Shown here: positions 1 to 6,706 of the stretch, in pieces | Layout: the number at the start of each line of letters is the position of its first letter | Position numbering within the stretch: position 1 is the stretch's first letter | NCBI GenBank assembly: GCA_029940175.1 | Contig: JAOZRM010000074.1 | Coordinates: 1,229 to 12,537 of the forward strand | From: Candidatus Sabulitectum sp. | GTDB lineage: Bacteria > Fermentibacterota > Fermentibacteria > Fermentibacterales > JCC-6 | Direction of reading: 5' to 3' | DNA length: 11,309 nucleotides | The notes under the pieces: generated by a model | Seen by the model: only the letters and a program-made list of their open reading frames with translations | The model's database searches: none | Told to the model about the DNA's origin: nothing | Translations under genes and position numbers: made by a program

Positions 1-398
1 AAACCAATTCGCTCAAGCTTCAAACGGTCGCCGCCATTGTTGAAAGAGAAGCCGCTTCTGATACCGAACGCGATCTTGTTGCAGGAGTGTTCATCAACAG
101 ACTCAGAATCAGTATGAGGCTTGAGAGCTGCGCCACAGTTCAGTATGCTCTGGGTGAGGTTAGAGAGGTTCTTCTGTTCAGTGATCTGGAGATAACAAGC
201 CCTTATAACACCTACCGGAACCCGGGCTTGCCTCCAGCTCCGATCTGCTCTCCAGGTGTTGCTTCTCTTGAGGCTGTTGCAAACCCGGACACCACAGATG
301 GATATCTGTTTTTTGTAAGTAAGGGGGATGGATCCGGAGAGCATCTTTTTGCAGTCACAGCAGCCGGGCATTCGAGGAACATAGTGAGCGTTCGATAA
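1..398 (+). CDS. mltG: Endolytic transglycosylase MltG, C-terminal part (5' truncated)
   Basis: This is the C-terminal ~131 residues of a YceG/MltG protein; the reading frame is open from base 3 and ends at TAA 396-398. MltG is a membrane-anchored lytic transglycosylase that cleaves nascent peptidoglycan strands at the periplasmic face and so limits glycan chain length. Visible family signatures are the IVERE segment (codons near 36-50), whose first Glu matches the catalytic Glu of the IVEKE motif in E. coli MltG; the VFINRLR..MRLES segment; SPYNTYRNPGLPP; and the terminal YLFFV...GEHLF..T...H block. The usual QTDPTV motif appears here as ESCATV, a modest deviation. The N-terminal membrane anchor and LysM-like part lie outside the window. 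Family assignment is confident. A gap of 87 bases separates it from the next gene, so operon membership is uncertain. Confidence 0.93.
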   Translation, partial: TNSLKLQTVAAIVEREAASDTERDLVAGVFINRLRISMRLESCATVQYALGEVREVLLFSDLEITSPYNTYRNPGLPPAPICSPGVASLEAVANPDTTDGYLFFVSKGDGSGEHLFAVTAAGHSRNIVSVR

Positions 399-475
399 CA
401 ATGCCTTATTGACGCCAACGCCTGTTGTATATAGGTATGATAGTCATGATTATGGTGGGTGGTAACAACATGTCT

Positions 476-480
476 GGAGG
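476..480 (+). promoter_or_regulatory. Ribosome binding site fixing the start at 486
   Basis: GGAGG ends five bases before ATG 486. The frame is open further upstream, with a possible GTG at 459, but that codon has no Shine-Dalgarno sequence. ATG 486 is therefore the better start. Confidence 0.75.
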
Positions 481-485
481 ATGGG

Positions 486-1010
486 ATGAGTGACGGAAGA
501 CAGCTTAATTTCCTGGAGAAAGCTATCAGGATTATTCCAGGATACAAGGGATACAAAGGTAAAGAGGAAAGAAGAGACAATGATGCTCTTTTCAGAGGGA
601 TGCTTGCCACTAAGATTGATGGGCTTCTGGTAATTGTCACAAGTGGTCTTGCCAATCTTAAGGGTCCTGATGCGCTTAATTCTGCTGGAGGCTTTGACAG
701 GCTGACAAAAAAACTGGAGATGGCGGCTGACAAAGTCAGATTTGCTGCCAGAGGGTATAGAGGCTGGTTCGATATGCACAAAGTGCAGGAGAACGAGCTT
801 GATAAACTTTACGAATTTGACTGCGCTCTTACTGAGGAAGTAGAGAAGATGCAGGTTGATTTTGAGGCACTCGGCTCAGCTGTTGACAGCGGAACCGGAG
901 TGAAGGAAACTCTTGAGGTGGCCATTGCCGGTCTTGATGACTTTATCCATAGGGTTGAGGGTAGAAGCTCTCTTATGGTAGACCTCCAGAACAATACACC
1001 AATTGATTAG
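486..1010 (+). CDS. Small helical protein of unknown function, putative SPFH partner
   Basis: A 174-residue protein with no signal peptide and no convincing transmembrane segment, so probably cytoplasmic. It looks largely alpha-helical. The most distinctive stretch is residues 18-37, PGYKGYKGKEERRDNDALFR-like, a Gly/Tyr-rich turn followed by a strongly charged helix. A second patch, RFAARGYRGWFD, is followed by an acidic helix (ELDKLYEFD...). I cannot assign a named family or reaction. The gene ends 11 bases before the SPFH gene and shares its strand and strong RBS style, so the two are very likely co-transcribed. The inferred role is an accessory or binding partner of the SPFH protein. It could instead be an unrelated stress protein. 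Coding status is well supported by the start, the RBS and the tight spacing. Confidence 0.8.
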   Translation: MSDGRQLNFLEKAIRIIPGYKGYKGKEERRDNDALFRGMLATKIDGLLVIVTSGLANLKGPDALNSAGGFDRLTKKLEMAADKVRFAARGYRGWFDMHKVQENELDKLYEFDCALTEEVEKMQVDFEALGSAVDSGTGVKETLEVAIAGLDDFIHRVEGRSSLMVDLQNNTPID

Positions 1011-1021
1011 GGAGGATCAAC

Positions 1022-2161
1022 ATGTTTAAGAGACCTGAAATTATTGAATTCATGGACAATTCCGGTAAAGAGATTGCTCACAGGATACCGGAACAGGGAT
1101 CCGGTGAGTTTCGTCTGGGCAGCCAGTGTGTGGTAAGAGAAAGCCAGGAAGCGGTATTCTACCGTGATGGCAAGGCAATGGACGTGCTGGGGCCGGGTAG
1201 ACATACTCTCACCACCCAGAATATTCCCGTTCTTGCCGGTCTTGTTGATATGGCATTTTCGGGTGAAGGTACACCGTTCAAGGCCGAAGTTTACTACATA
1301 AACAAGAAAACCTTCACAGACTTGAAGTGGGGAACAAAAGAACCCATTCTGTTCCGTGACTCAGAACTTTCAATGGTAAGGCTTCGCGCCTTCGGTAATT
1401 TTTCCATGAAAATTGTTGACAGTCTTCTTTTTGTTAACAAGATAGTGGGAACTGAAGGAAAGTATTCCACAGGAGATATTGAAGGTTTCCTGAAGAGTAT
1501 CATCATCAGCAGGCTTGCCGATCTGCTTGGTGAAACCATGTCTACTATTTTTGATCTTGCTGCAAAGTATGATGAACTCGGTACTCTTGCAAAAGCAAGA
1601 TTTACCGATGACTTCAGCAAATACGGCATCCAGATGGTTGATTTTTATATCAGTGCCATCACACCCCCCGAGGAGGTTCAGAAGCGGATCGATGAGAGAA
1701 GCGGAATGGGCGTTCTTGGCGACATGGGCGAGTACATGAGATTCAAGACAGCCACTGCAATAGGTGACGCAGCCCAGGCAGGTGGAGGCGGCGGTGCCGC
1801 AGGTGCCGGAGTTGGAATGGGAGCAGGGCTTGGAATGGGAATGGTAATGGCCAACCAGATGGGCCAGGCAATGGCACCTCAGGGCGGTGGAGGAGCCGTT
1901 CCGGTGGCCGCTGCTGGAGCTGCTGCTGCAATGGTAGCCTGCCCGTCATGCGGTGAATCCGTTGTTTCCGGTAAATTCTGTCCGGAATGTGGAAAGCCTC
2001 TTGCCGAGAGCTGTCCTTCCTGCGGAAAGCCGGTTCCTGCAGGTGGTAAATTCTGCCCTGAGTGTGGAACTAAGATGGGCGGGGGAACAACATGCGAGTG
2101 TGGTGCCGACATTCCGGCTGGTAGCAAGTTCTGCCCGGATTGCGGCAAAAAGGTTGAATAG
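1022..2161 (+). CDS. SPFH-domain protein (YdjI/virion-core-like) with C-terminal zinc ribbons
   Basis: A 379-residue protein starting at ATG 1022, seven bases after GGAGG (1011-1015). Residues ~25-235 form an SPFH/band-7 domain of the YdjI type, recognised by the VVRESQEAVFYRDGKA, LGPGRHTLTTQNIPV and LKWGTKEPILFRD segments. Residues ~254-306 are a low-complexity Gly/Ala/Met linker. The C-terminus carries three paired-cysteine modules: C307/C310 with C320/C323, C331/C334 with C345/C348, and C358/C360 with C371/C374. The first two are regular CxxC...CxxC zinc ribbons. The third begins CxC. SPFH proteins oligomerise on membranes; in Bacillus, YdjI works with a PspA-type stress protein. No N-terminal membrane helix is visible, so membrane contact would be peripheral or through partners. 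Its stop overlaps the probable start of the ligase gene, implying translational coupling. Function here is inferred only at the family level. Confidence 0.9.
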   Translation: MFKRPEIIEFMDNSGKEIAHRIPEQGSGEFRLGSQCVVRESQEAVFYRDGKAMDVLGPGRHTLTTQNIPVLAGLVDMAFSGEGTPFKAEVYYINKKTFTDLKWGTKEPILFRDSELSMVRLRAFGNFSMKIVDSLLFVNKIVGTEGKYSTGDIEGFLKSIIISRLADLLGETMSTIFDLAAKYDELGTLAKARFTDDFSKYGIQMVDFYISAITPPEEVQKRIDERSGMGVLGDMGEYMRFKTATAIGDAAQAGGGGGAAGAGVGMGAGLGMGMVMANQMGQAMAPQGGGGAVPVAAAGAAAAMVACPSCGESVVSGKFCPECGKPLAESCPSCGKPVPAGGKFCPECGTKMGGGTTCECGADIPAGSKFCPDCGKKVE

Positions 2162-3827
2162 AACAAGTCTTACAATTCATGGCCTGCTTGAACTGTGGGC
2201 CATGGAGACTCCTGACAAAATAGCTCTCCAGGACAGTGATGGTTCTCTTACCTATGCCCAGTGGCACCGGGCTTCGGAGCATCTGGCTTGTAGACTGCAG
2301 ACTGCAGGAGTAGAAAAAGGTACCCTGGTGGGAGTGCAGGTTGACAGAACTTGCGGGCTTCCAGTTGCTTTTACCGCTATTTCAAAAGTTGGAGCTCGCT
2401 TTCTTGGCTTGAACCCCAGTTGGCTTTCTGAAGACAGAGAGATGGTATTTACCAGGTGGAACAAGCGTTTCATTCTCTGCTGGGAAGGGATGGAAATTGA
2501 GGGGTGGAAGGCGGCAAGTACCCTGTTGCCATTCGGAAGATCAGATCTTTTCTCACCTGCTCTTTCACCCAGGGGTGTCACAAGAGTAGACACTTTCGAT
2601 GAGTTCTATATGAACGTAACAAGTGGTTCAACAGGTCTTCCCAAGGTTGCTGTTACCTCTCACAGAGAATTGTTGATCAACACTGCTTCTGTGTGTGAAG
2701 ATCTTGGACTTACAGTTGATGATGTTTTGATGTCACTTTTCGGAGTCATAGGACATCCACACGAAATTTTTATGAGGAGTCTCTATTTAGGGGCAACTGC
2801 TGTTCTTGAACCATCAGTTTATCCAAGACAGCACATTCAGATGATCAGAGAGCACAAAGTGACTTTTCTTATGGGGCTTCCTCCACAACTGGATGCTCTC
2901 AGTCGTCTTTCCAGCAGAGAAGATGCAGATGTTTCTTCCCTGCGGATAATTGAGACCGGAGGCATGAGGATCACGGACAGATTCCTTTCGGCTTTCGAAG
3001 AGAGAACCGGAAAAAAGGTTACTCCGGTGTGGGGCAGTACTGAAACATCTGGTGTTGTTCTTATTGGCGATCCGGGAGTAACAGGATTTTCTTCTGTAGC
3101 TTTTGGGTACAGCGTTCAACTGCGTAACGATCTGGGTGTTGTTGATGGTAATGGCAGAGGTGAATTGTGGATCGCCGGAGAAGGTATTGTTAATCGCTAC
3201 CTGGGAGAACGATCTGATTCTTCGGAGATTCTTGTTGATGGATGGTACAGAACGGGAGATATTTTTAACAGGCGTAATCATCGTCTTTATTTTACAGGCA
3301 GACGGGGAGGACTGATTAAGGCTTCAGGGCTCAAGGTCTATCCCAGTGAGGTTGAACTGGCTATTCTTAAGCATCCTTCGGTGAGGGATGTGTGTGTTGT
3401 GGGAAAAGACTTTCCAGGACGAGGAGAAGCTCCGGTTGCCTACATTGTTCTTCCAGGAGACATTGAACTCACCAAACATGAATTGAGGAGCTTTCTTTCG
3501 GGCATTCTGGAAGATTTCAAGATGCCGAGAAAGTACTTTTTCAGCAATAGTCTGCCCAGAACCACTTCCGGAAAACTGGACAGAGCACGTATAGCCAGAC
3601 AGGATATTGCCCCTGACTACAGGGCAGAGCTTCTCAGACTTGATGTTGATCTAGTTAAGTTGCTCAATACCAGAGCGGATCTTATGGAAAAAATTGATGC
3701 CGGATACAACCCGAACTGGGTTGAAGAACAGATAAACAATGCAATGGGGCACAACCCCGGACCCCTTTCTGACAGTAGCGTAAGGGAAGTCATCCGATCC
3801 TTAATGAACAATCTGGGGAGGGGCTGA
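2154..3827 (+). CDS. AMP-forming acyl/aryl ligase fused to a chorismate-mutase-like domain
   Basis: Member of the ANL adenylate-forming superfamily, which activates a carboxylate to an acyl-AMP, usually passed on to CoA or a carrier. With the TTG start at 2154 it has 557 residues. Core motifs are the P-loop TSGSTGLPK (156-164), WGSTET (293-298), YRTGD (365-369), a GLIKASGLKVYPSEVE hinge region, and PRTTSGK (468-474) with the expected catalytic Lys474. Residues ~489-557 are an extra domain resembling AroQ chorismate mutase (see separate entry). The start is uncertain. Homology begins around TIHGLLELWA, upstream of ATG 2202. The only usual start codon between the end of the Cys-rich SPFH coding region and that point is TTG 2154, which overlaps the SPFH stop by eight bases and lacks a well-spaced SD, so coupling is likely. 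The substrate is unknown; the DAHP synthase next door makes an aromatic acid possible, but this is inference. Confidence 0.88.
   Translation: MNRTSLTIHGLLELWAMETPDKIALQDSDGSLTYAQWHRASEHLACRLQTAGVEKGTLVGVQVDRTCGLPVAFTAISKVGARFLGLNPSWLSEDREMVFTRWNKRFILCWEGMEIEGWKAASTLLPFGRSDLFSPALSPRGVTRVDTFDEFYMNVTSGSTGLPKVAVTSHRELLINTASVCEDLGLTVDDVLMSLFGVIGHPHEIFMRSLYLGATAVLEPSVYPRQHIQMIREHKVTFLMGLPPQLDALSRLSSREDADVSSLRIIETGGMRITDRFLSAFEERTGKKVTPVWGSTETSGVVLIGDPGVTGFSSVAFGYSVQLRNDLGVVDGNGRGELWIAGEGIVNRYLGERSDSSEILVDGWYRTGDIFNRRNHRLYFTGRRGGLIKASGLKVYPSEVELAILKHPSVRDVCVVGKDFPGRGEAPVAYIVLPGDIELTKHELRSFLSGILEDFKMPRKYFFSNSLPRTTSGKLDRARIARQDIAPDYRAELLRLDVDLVKLLNTRADLMEKIDAGYNPNWVEEQINNAMGHNPGPLSDSSVREVIRSLMNNLGRG
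3618..3824 (+). other. Degenerate AroQ chorismate-mutase-like domain within the ligase
   Basis: Ligase residues 489-557. The helix YRAELLRLDVDLVKLLNTRA matches the AroQ first-helix pattern (R..ID..D.eLl.LLn.Ra), so R490 and R507 match the E. coli Arg11 and Arg28 positions. NPGPLSDSSVREVIRSL matches the GPL...v..if..i segment of the third helix. The middle is about eight residues shorter than in Bacillus CM-DAHP synthase. By hand alignment, the positions of catalytic Lys39, Arg51 and Glu52 are Tyr518 (or deleted), Trp522 and Val523. The fold resemblance looks good, but mutase activity is doubtful. A regulatory or ligand-binding role is inference. Confidence 0.65.
3815..3823 (+). promoter_or_regulatory. 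Ribosome binding site of the DAHP synthase gene
   Basis: GGGGAGGGG lies inside the last codons of the ligase gene, five bases before ATG 3829. The ligase stop TGA (3825-3827) sits between the two. This strong site argues that the DAHP synthase is a genuine separate gene and not a frameshifted continuation of the ligase. Confidence 0.8.
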
Positions 3828-3828
3828 C

Positions 3829-4626
3829 ATGCTGGTACGCGAAGTGAGAGTTGGTGATGCTGTTTTCGGGGGATCGAAAATTGTGCTTATAGCAGGTCCT
3901 TGCTCTGTAGAAAATGAAGAGATGGTCATGACCACTGCCAAAGCAGTTGTTTCATGTGGAGCTCAAATGCTCAGAGGTGGTTCATGGAAACCACGTACTT
4001 CTCCATATTCTTTCCAGGGACTAGGAGTTGATGCATTGAAGATACTGAGAAAAGCCGGGAATGAATCCAAAGTACCCACTGTGACCGAGGTTATGTCAGC
4101 GCATCAGATTGAGATCGCCTCCGAGTATGTTGATATGCTTCAGGTTGGGGCCAGAAATATGCACAATTTCACTCTTCTCACGGAGATTGGCCGCAGCGGA
4201 ATGCCGGTTCTTTTAAAACGGGGATTTATGGCTACTGTTGAAGAGTGGCTTCTGGCTGCGGAATATATACTGAAAGAGGGAAATGAGAGTGTTGTTCTCT
4301 GTGAAAGAGGCATCCGAACTTTTGAAACATGGACCCGGTCAACACTGGATATCTCTGCAGTTCCACTTGCAAGGAATTCACTTGGGCTTCCTGTGATCGT
4401 TGATCCCTGCCATGCTGCTGGCCGAAGAGACTTGATCTTACCTCTCTCTCTTGCGGCTCTGGGAGCTGGTGCAGACGGACTTATGATAGAGGTGCATCCC
4501 GACCCCGACAAGGCTTTATCCGATGGCGGGCAGTCTCTTTCACTTGAAGACTTTGAATTGTATTCACAGAAGATTGGTGCTGCTCCGCAGTCACCGTGTC
4601 GTTTAAAGGAAAAAAACAGGAGGTAG
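3829..4626 (+). CDS. aroF: 3-deoxy-7-phosphoheptulonate (DAHP) synthase, type I-beta, core only
   Basis: Condenses phosphoenolpyruvate and erythrose 4-phosphate to DAHP, the first committed step of the shikimate pathway, in the cytoplasm. The 265 residues correspond to the bare TIM barrel. Motifs are GPCSVE (23-28), RGGSWKPRTSPY (49-60), QVGARN (105-110), LLKRG (128-132), LCERGIRTFE, DPCH (192-195), IEVHPDP and ALSDGGQSL. The predicted metal ligands C25, H195, E221 and D232 keep the spacing of characterised I-beta enzymes. There is neither an N-terminal ferredoxin-like domain (Thermotoga type) nor a fused chorismate mutase domain (Bacillus type), so the usual feedback module is missing. Two deviations are GGSWKPR for the common GGAFKPR, and DPCH for DPSH. 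It starts one base after the ligase stop and ends three bases before the phosphofructokinase start. Confidence 0.95.
   Translation: MLVREVRVGDAVFGGSKIVLIAGPCSVENEEMVMTTAKAVVSCGAQMLRGGSWKPRTSPYSFQGLGVDALKILRKAGNESKVPTVTEVMSAHQIEIASEYVDMLQVGARNMHNFTLLTEIGRSGMPVLLKRGFMATVEEWLLAAEYILKEGNESVVLCERGIRTFETWTRSTLDISAVPLARNSLGLPVIVDPCHAAGRRDLILPLSLAALGAGADGLMIEVHPDPDKALSDGGQSLSLEDFELYSQKIGAAPQSPCRLKEKNRR
4618..4623 (+). promoter_or_regulatory. Ribosome binding site fixing the GTG start of phosphofructokinase
   Basis: AGGAGG overlaps the end of the DAHP synthase gene and lies six bases before GTG 4630. The protein then begins MHFGILTGGGDAPG, as expected for this family. Confidence 0.8.
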
Positions 4627-4629
4627 CAA

Positions 4630-5667
4630 GTGCATTTTGGAATACTCACCGGCGGCGGTGACGCTCCGGGTTTGAATGCCGTGATAAGGGGTGTTGTTGT
4701 TCGTGCTGAATCAGGTGGACACAAGGTGACCGGTTTTCTCAGAGGGTGGAAGGGTGCAATTGAGAATACAACTGTTGCTCTGGATCGTGAAGCTGTCCGC
4801 GACATACACACCCAGGGTGGAACACTACTATTTTCTTCAAGAACCAACCCCAGAAAAGTAGAGAATGGTCTTGAAAGAATCATAGAAACCCTGAAAGAGA
4901 ACGATATTGATGTTCTTATTGCTCTGGGAGGAGAGGATACACTTGGTGTAGCCGACACTCTTGCGGAAATGGGAGTTTCAGTTGTAGGTGTTCCAAAAAC
5001 AATAGACAATGATCTGTCTGCAACTGATTACACTTTCGGATTCGATAGTGCTATCAACAACGTCATGGATGCTATCGATAAGCTTAAGACCACTGCCAGA
5101 AGTCACGAGAGGGTGATGGTTGTTGAAATAATGGGCCGTCATGCAGGCTGGATGGCATTGTACGGTGGAATGGCTGGCGGTGCTCATGTCATTCTTACTC
5201 CGGAGAACGAGTTTGATACCGATGAGGTATGCGCTCTGTTGAAGAAGCGTTACGAACAGGGCAGAAGGTACGCTCTTGTGGCAGTCGCTGAAGGTGCGAT
5301 TGACCCCGGACTTGCTCGCCATGTCTACCATTCTGCGGAAAAAGACTCCTTTGGCCATGTCCAGCTTGGTACAGGTATTGGAATAGGCGAGGTTCTCAAA
5401 AATGAGATTGAAGACAGAACCGGCCTGGAGACCAGACATGTCGTCTTGGGCCATGTTCAGCGTGGTGGAAGCCCGTCAGCCTTTGATCGGGTGCTTGGCA
5501 CTCGTCTGGGAGTAAAGGCCGTGGAAATTGGTGAATCCGGTGAGAATCGCAAGATGGCTGCCCTTCGGGGTACTGAAGTAATAGCAGCAGATCTTTCTGA
5601 AGCCGTTGGAACTCTTAAAACTGTTCCTGAGGAACACATCAAAACAGCTGAATTGTTTTTCGGCTGA
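4630..5667 (+). CDS. pfp: 6-phosphofructokinase, probably PPi-dependent
   Basis: Interconverts fructose 6-phosphate and fructose 1,6-bisphosphate. It has 345 residues, the usual length for a single-domain bacterial PFK. The N-terminal GGGDAPGLNAVIRG loop binds the phosphoryl donor. GGEDT (100-104) stands where ATP enzymes have GGDGS, so Asp103 occupies the position of the Gly that admits ATP. PKTIDND (122-128) carries Lys123, where ATP enzymes have Gly. In this family the Asp and Lys pair marks pyrophosphate use. D126 is the expected catalytic base, and MGRHAGW (168-174) contributes to fructose 6-phosphate binding. Glu102 instead of Asp in the GGDD motif is a variant. If PPi is the donor, the step is reversible and serves both glycolysis and gluconeogenesis. 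The donor assignment rests on motifs only. GAPDH follows after 21 bases. Confidence 0.93.
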   Translation: MHFGILTGGGDAPGLNAVIRGVVVRAESGGHKVTGFLRGWKGAIENTTVALDREAVRDIHTQGGTLLFSSRTNPRKVENGLERIIETLKENDIDVLIALGGEDTLGVADTLAEMGVSVVGVPKTIDNDLSATDYTFGFDSAINNVMDAIDKLKTTARSHERVMVVEIMGRHAGWMALYGGMAGGAHVILTPENEFDTDEVCALLKKRYEQGRRYALVAVAEGAIDPGLARHVYHSAEKDSFGHVQLGTGIGIGEVLKNEIEDRTGLETRHVVLGHVQRGGSPSAFDRVLGTRLGVKAVEIGESGENRKMAALRGTEVIAADLSEAVGTLKTVPEEHIKTAELFFG

Positions 5668-5673
5668 TGTATT

Positions 5674-5680
5674 GGGGAGG
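5674..5680 (+). promoter_or_regulatory. Ribosome binding site fixing the GTG start of GAPDH
   Basis: GGGGAGG lies eight bases before GTG 5689. The following residues MSVKVAINGFGRIGR are the normal N-terminus of GAPDH. Confidence 0.8.
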
Positions 5681-5688
5681 AGATAATT

Positions 5689-6705
5689 GTGTCAGTAAAA
5701 GTAGCCATTAATGGTTTTGGTCGAATAGGAAGACTGGTCTACAGACAGGCTCTCAAGCATGATGAAATAGACATTGTTGCAGTTAATGATCTCACTGATC
5801 CGGGGATGCTTGCTCATCTTCTTAAGTACGATTCTGTGCATGGAGTGTTTCCGGGTGAAGTCAAAGTAGATGGTGACAGGATCATGGCCGGTAATGACTC
5901 TTTTGTGGTTTCAAGCCAGCCTGATCCTTTGAAACTGCCATGGAAAGAACTGGGCGTAGACATTGTTATCGAATCAACAGGCTTCTTCAGAACCAGGGAG
6001 AAGGCTGCATATCACATCCAGGCAGGAGCGAAGAAAGTAATAATCAGCGCACCTGCAAAAGGTAATCCTGGAGCTGATCTCACAGTTGTTTTCGGAGTGA
6101 ATTCAGATCTTTATGATTCCAGTATCCATGATATTGTCAGTACAGCAAGTTGCACAACAAACTGCCTTGCACCTGTTGCAAAGGTTCTCAACGATACTTT
6201 CGGTATTGAAACAGGCGTAATGACTACGATACATGCTTACACGAATGATCAGCGTATCCTGGACCTGCCTCATTCTGACATGAGAAGAGCTCGATCTGCA
6301 GCAGTGAATGTTATTCCTACCACCACAGGTGCAGCGGCAGCTGTTTCTCTTGTTATTCCGGAACTTAAAGGCAGGCTTGATGGAATGGCTGTTAGGGTTC
6401 CAGTTCCTGATGGCTCTCTGGTGGATCTGGTATGCATGCTGAAAACCGACACTACGGAAGAGGCAGTGAACCAGGCAATGAAGACTGCTTCTGAAACTTC
6501 CCTGAAAGGCGTTCTTCAGTACACAGATGAACCTCTTGTCTCTTCAGACATTGTTGGTAACCCCTACAGCAGCATTTTTGACAGCCAGATCACAAAGATG
6601 ATCGGACCCAGAATGCTTAAAGTTCTCTCCTGGTATGATAATGAATTCGGTTATGCTTCAAGAATGGTTGACATGCTTCTTCTCATGGCATCAAAGGGGT
6701 TCTAG
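5689..6705 (+). CDS. gap: Glyceraldehyde-3-phosphate dehydrogenase, type I
   Basis: Oxidises and phosphorylates glyceraldehyde 3-phosphate to 1,3-bisphosphoglycerate with reduction of NAD, in the cytoplasm. The 338 residues are full length. The Rossmann loop is NGFGRIGR (8-15). Asp34 in VAVNDL is the residue usually linked to NAD rather than NADP preference. The active site STASCTTNC has nucleophile C155, and H182 in TIHAYTNDQ is the catalytic base. The inner motifs RRARSAAVNVIPTTTGAA and LDGMAVRVPVPDGSLVD are intact, as is the terminal WYDNEFGYASRMVDM. PHSDMRRAR replaces the commoner PHKDLRRAR. The stop is one base before the PGK-TIM start, so the product of this enzyme is the substrate of the next gene's protein and both are translated from neighbouring sites. 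Confidence 0.97.
   Translation: MSVKVAINGFGRIGRLVYRQALKHDEIDIVAVNDLTDPGMLAHLLKYDSVHGVFPGEVKVDGDRIMAGNDSFVVSSQPDPLKLPWKELGVDIVIESTGFFRTREKAAYHIQAGAKKVIISAPAKGNPGADLTVVFGVNSDLYDSSIHDIVSTASCTTNCLAPVAKVLNDTFGIETGVMTTIHAYTNDQRILDLPHSDMRRARSAAVNVIPTTTGAAAAVSLVIPELKGRLDGMAVRVPVPDGSLVDLVCMLKTDTTEEAVNQAMKTASETSLKGVLQYTDEPLVSSDIVGNPYSSIFDSQITKMIGPRMLKVLSWYDNEFGYASRMVDMLLLMASKGF
6693..6699 (+). promoter_or_regulatory. Ribosome binding site deciding the PGK-TIM start
   Basis: AAAGGGG lies inside the end of the GAPDH gene, seven bases before ATG 6707. The frame is open upstream to 6635, but that extension lies inside GAPDH, adds residues unlike PGK, and has no comparable site. Confidence 0.7.
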
Positions 6706-6706
6706 C

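Noticed and set aside
409..441. Possible promoter for the operon: TTGACG at 409-414 and TATGAT at 436-441.
   Set aside because: The spacing is 21 bases, too long for a sigma-70 pair. The alternative -10 candidates (TATATA at 428, TATAGG at 430) give 13 or 15. A promoter is plausible in this gap but cannot be placed.
212..781. Minus-strand open frame across the MltG end and the small helical protein.
   Set aside because: It overlaps two better-supported plus-strand genes and shows no recognisable domain.
1953..2153. Long N-terminal extension of the ligase frame back to 1953.
   Set aside because: It lies entirely within the zinc-ribbon coding region of the SPFH gene, and its translation does not resemble an AMP ligase.
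2283..2307. Short direct repeat AGACTGCAGACTGCAG in the ligase gene.
   Set aside because: It is only two tandem copies of a seven-base unit inside conserved coding sequence; no sign of a functional repeat.
3812..3832. Frameshift joining ligase, CM-like domain and DAHP synthase into one protein.
   Set aside because: The DAHP synthase has its own strong ribosome site (3815-3823), an ATG at the right distance, and a normal N-terminus, so two genes is the simpler reading.
4140..5009. Long open frame on the minus strand across the DAHP synthase and phosphofructokinase genes.
   Set aside because: It is antisense to two well-supported genes. Its Ser/Pro-rich translation matches no family and it has no ribosome site.
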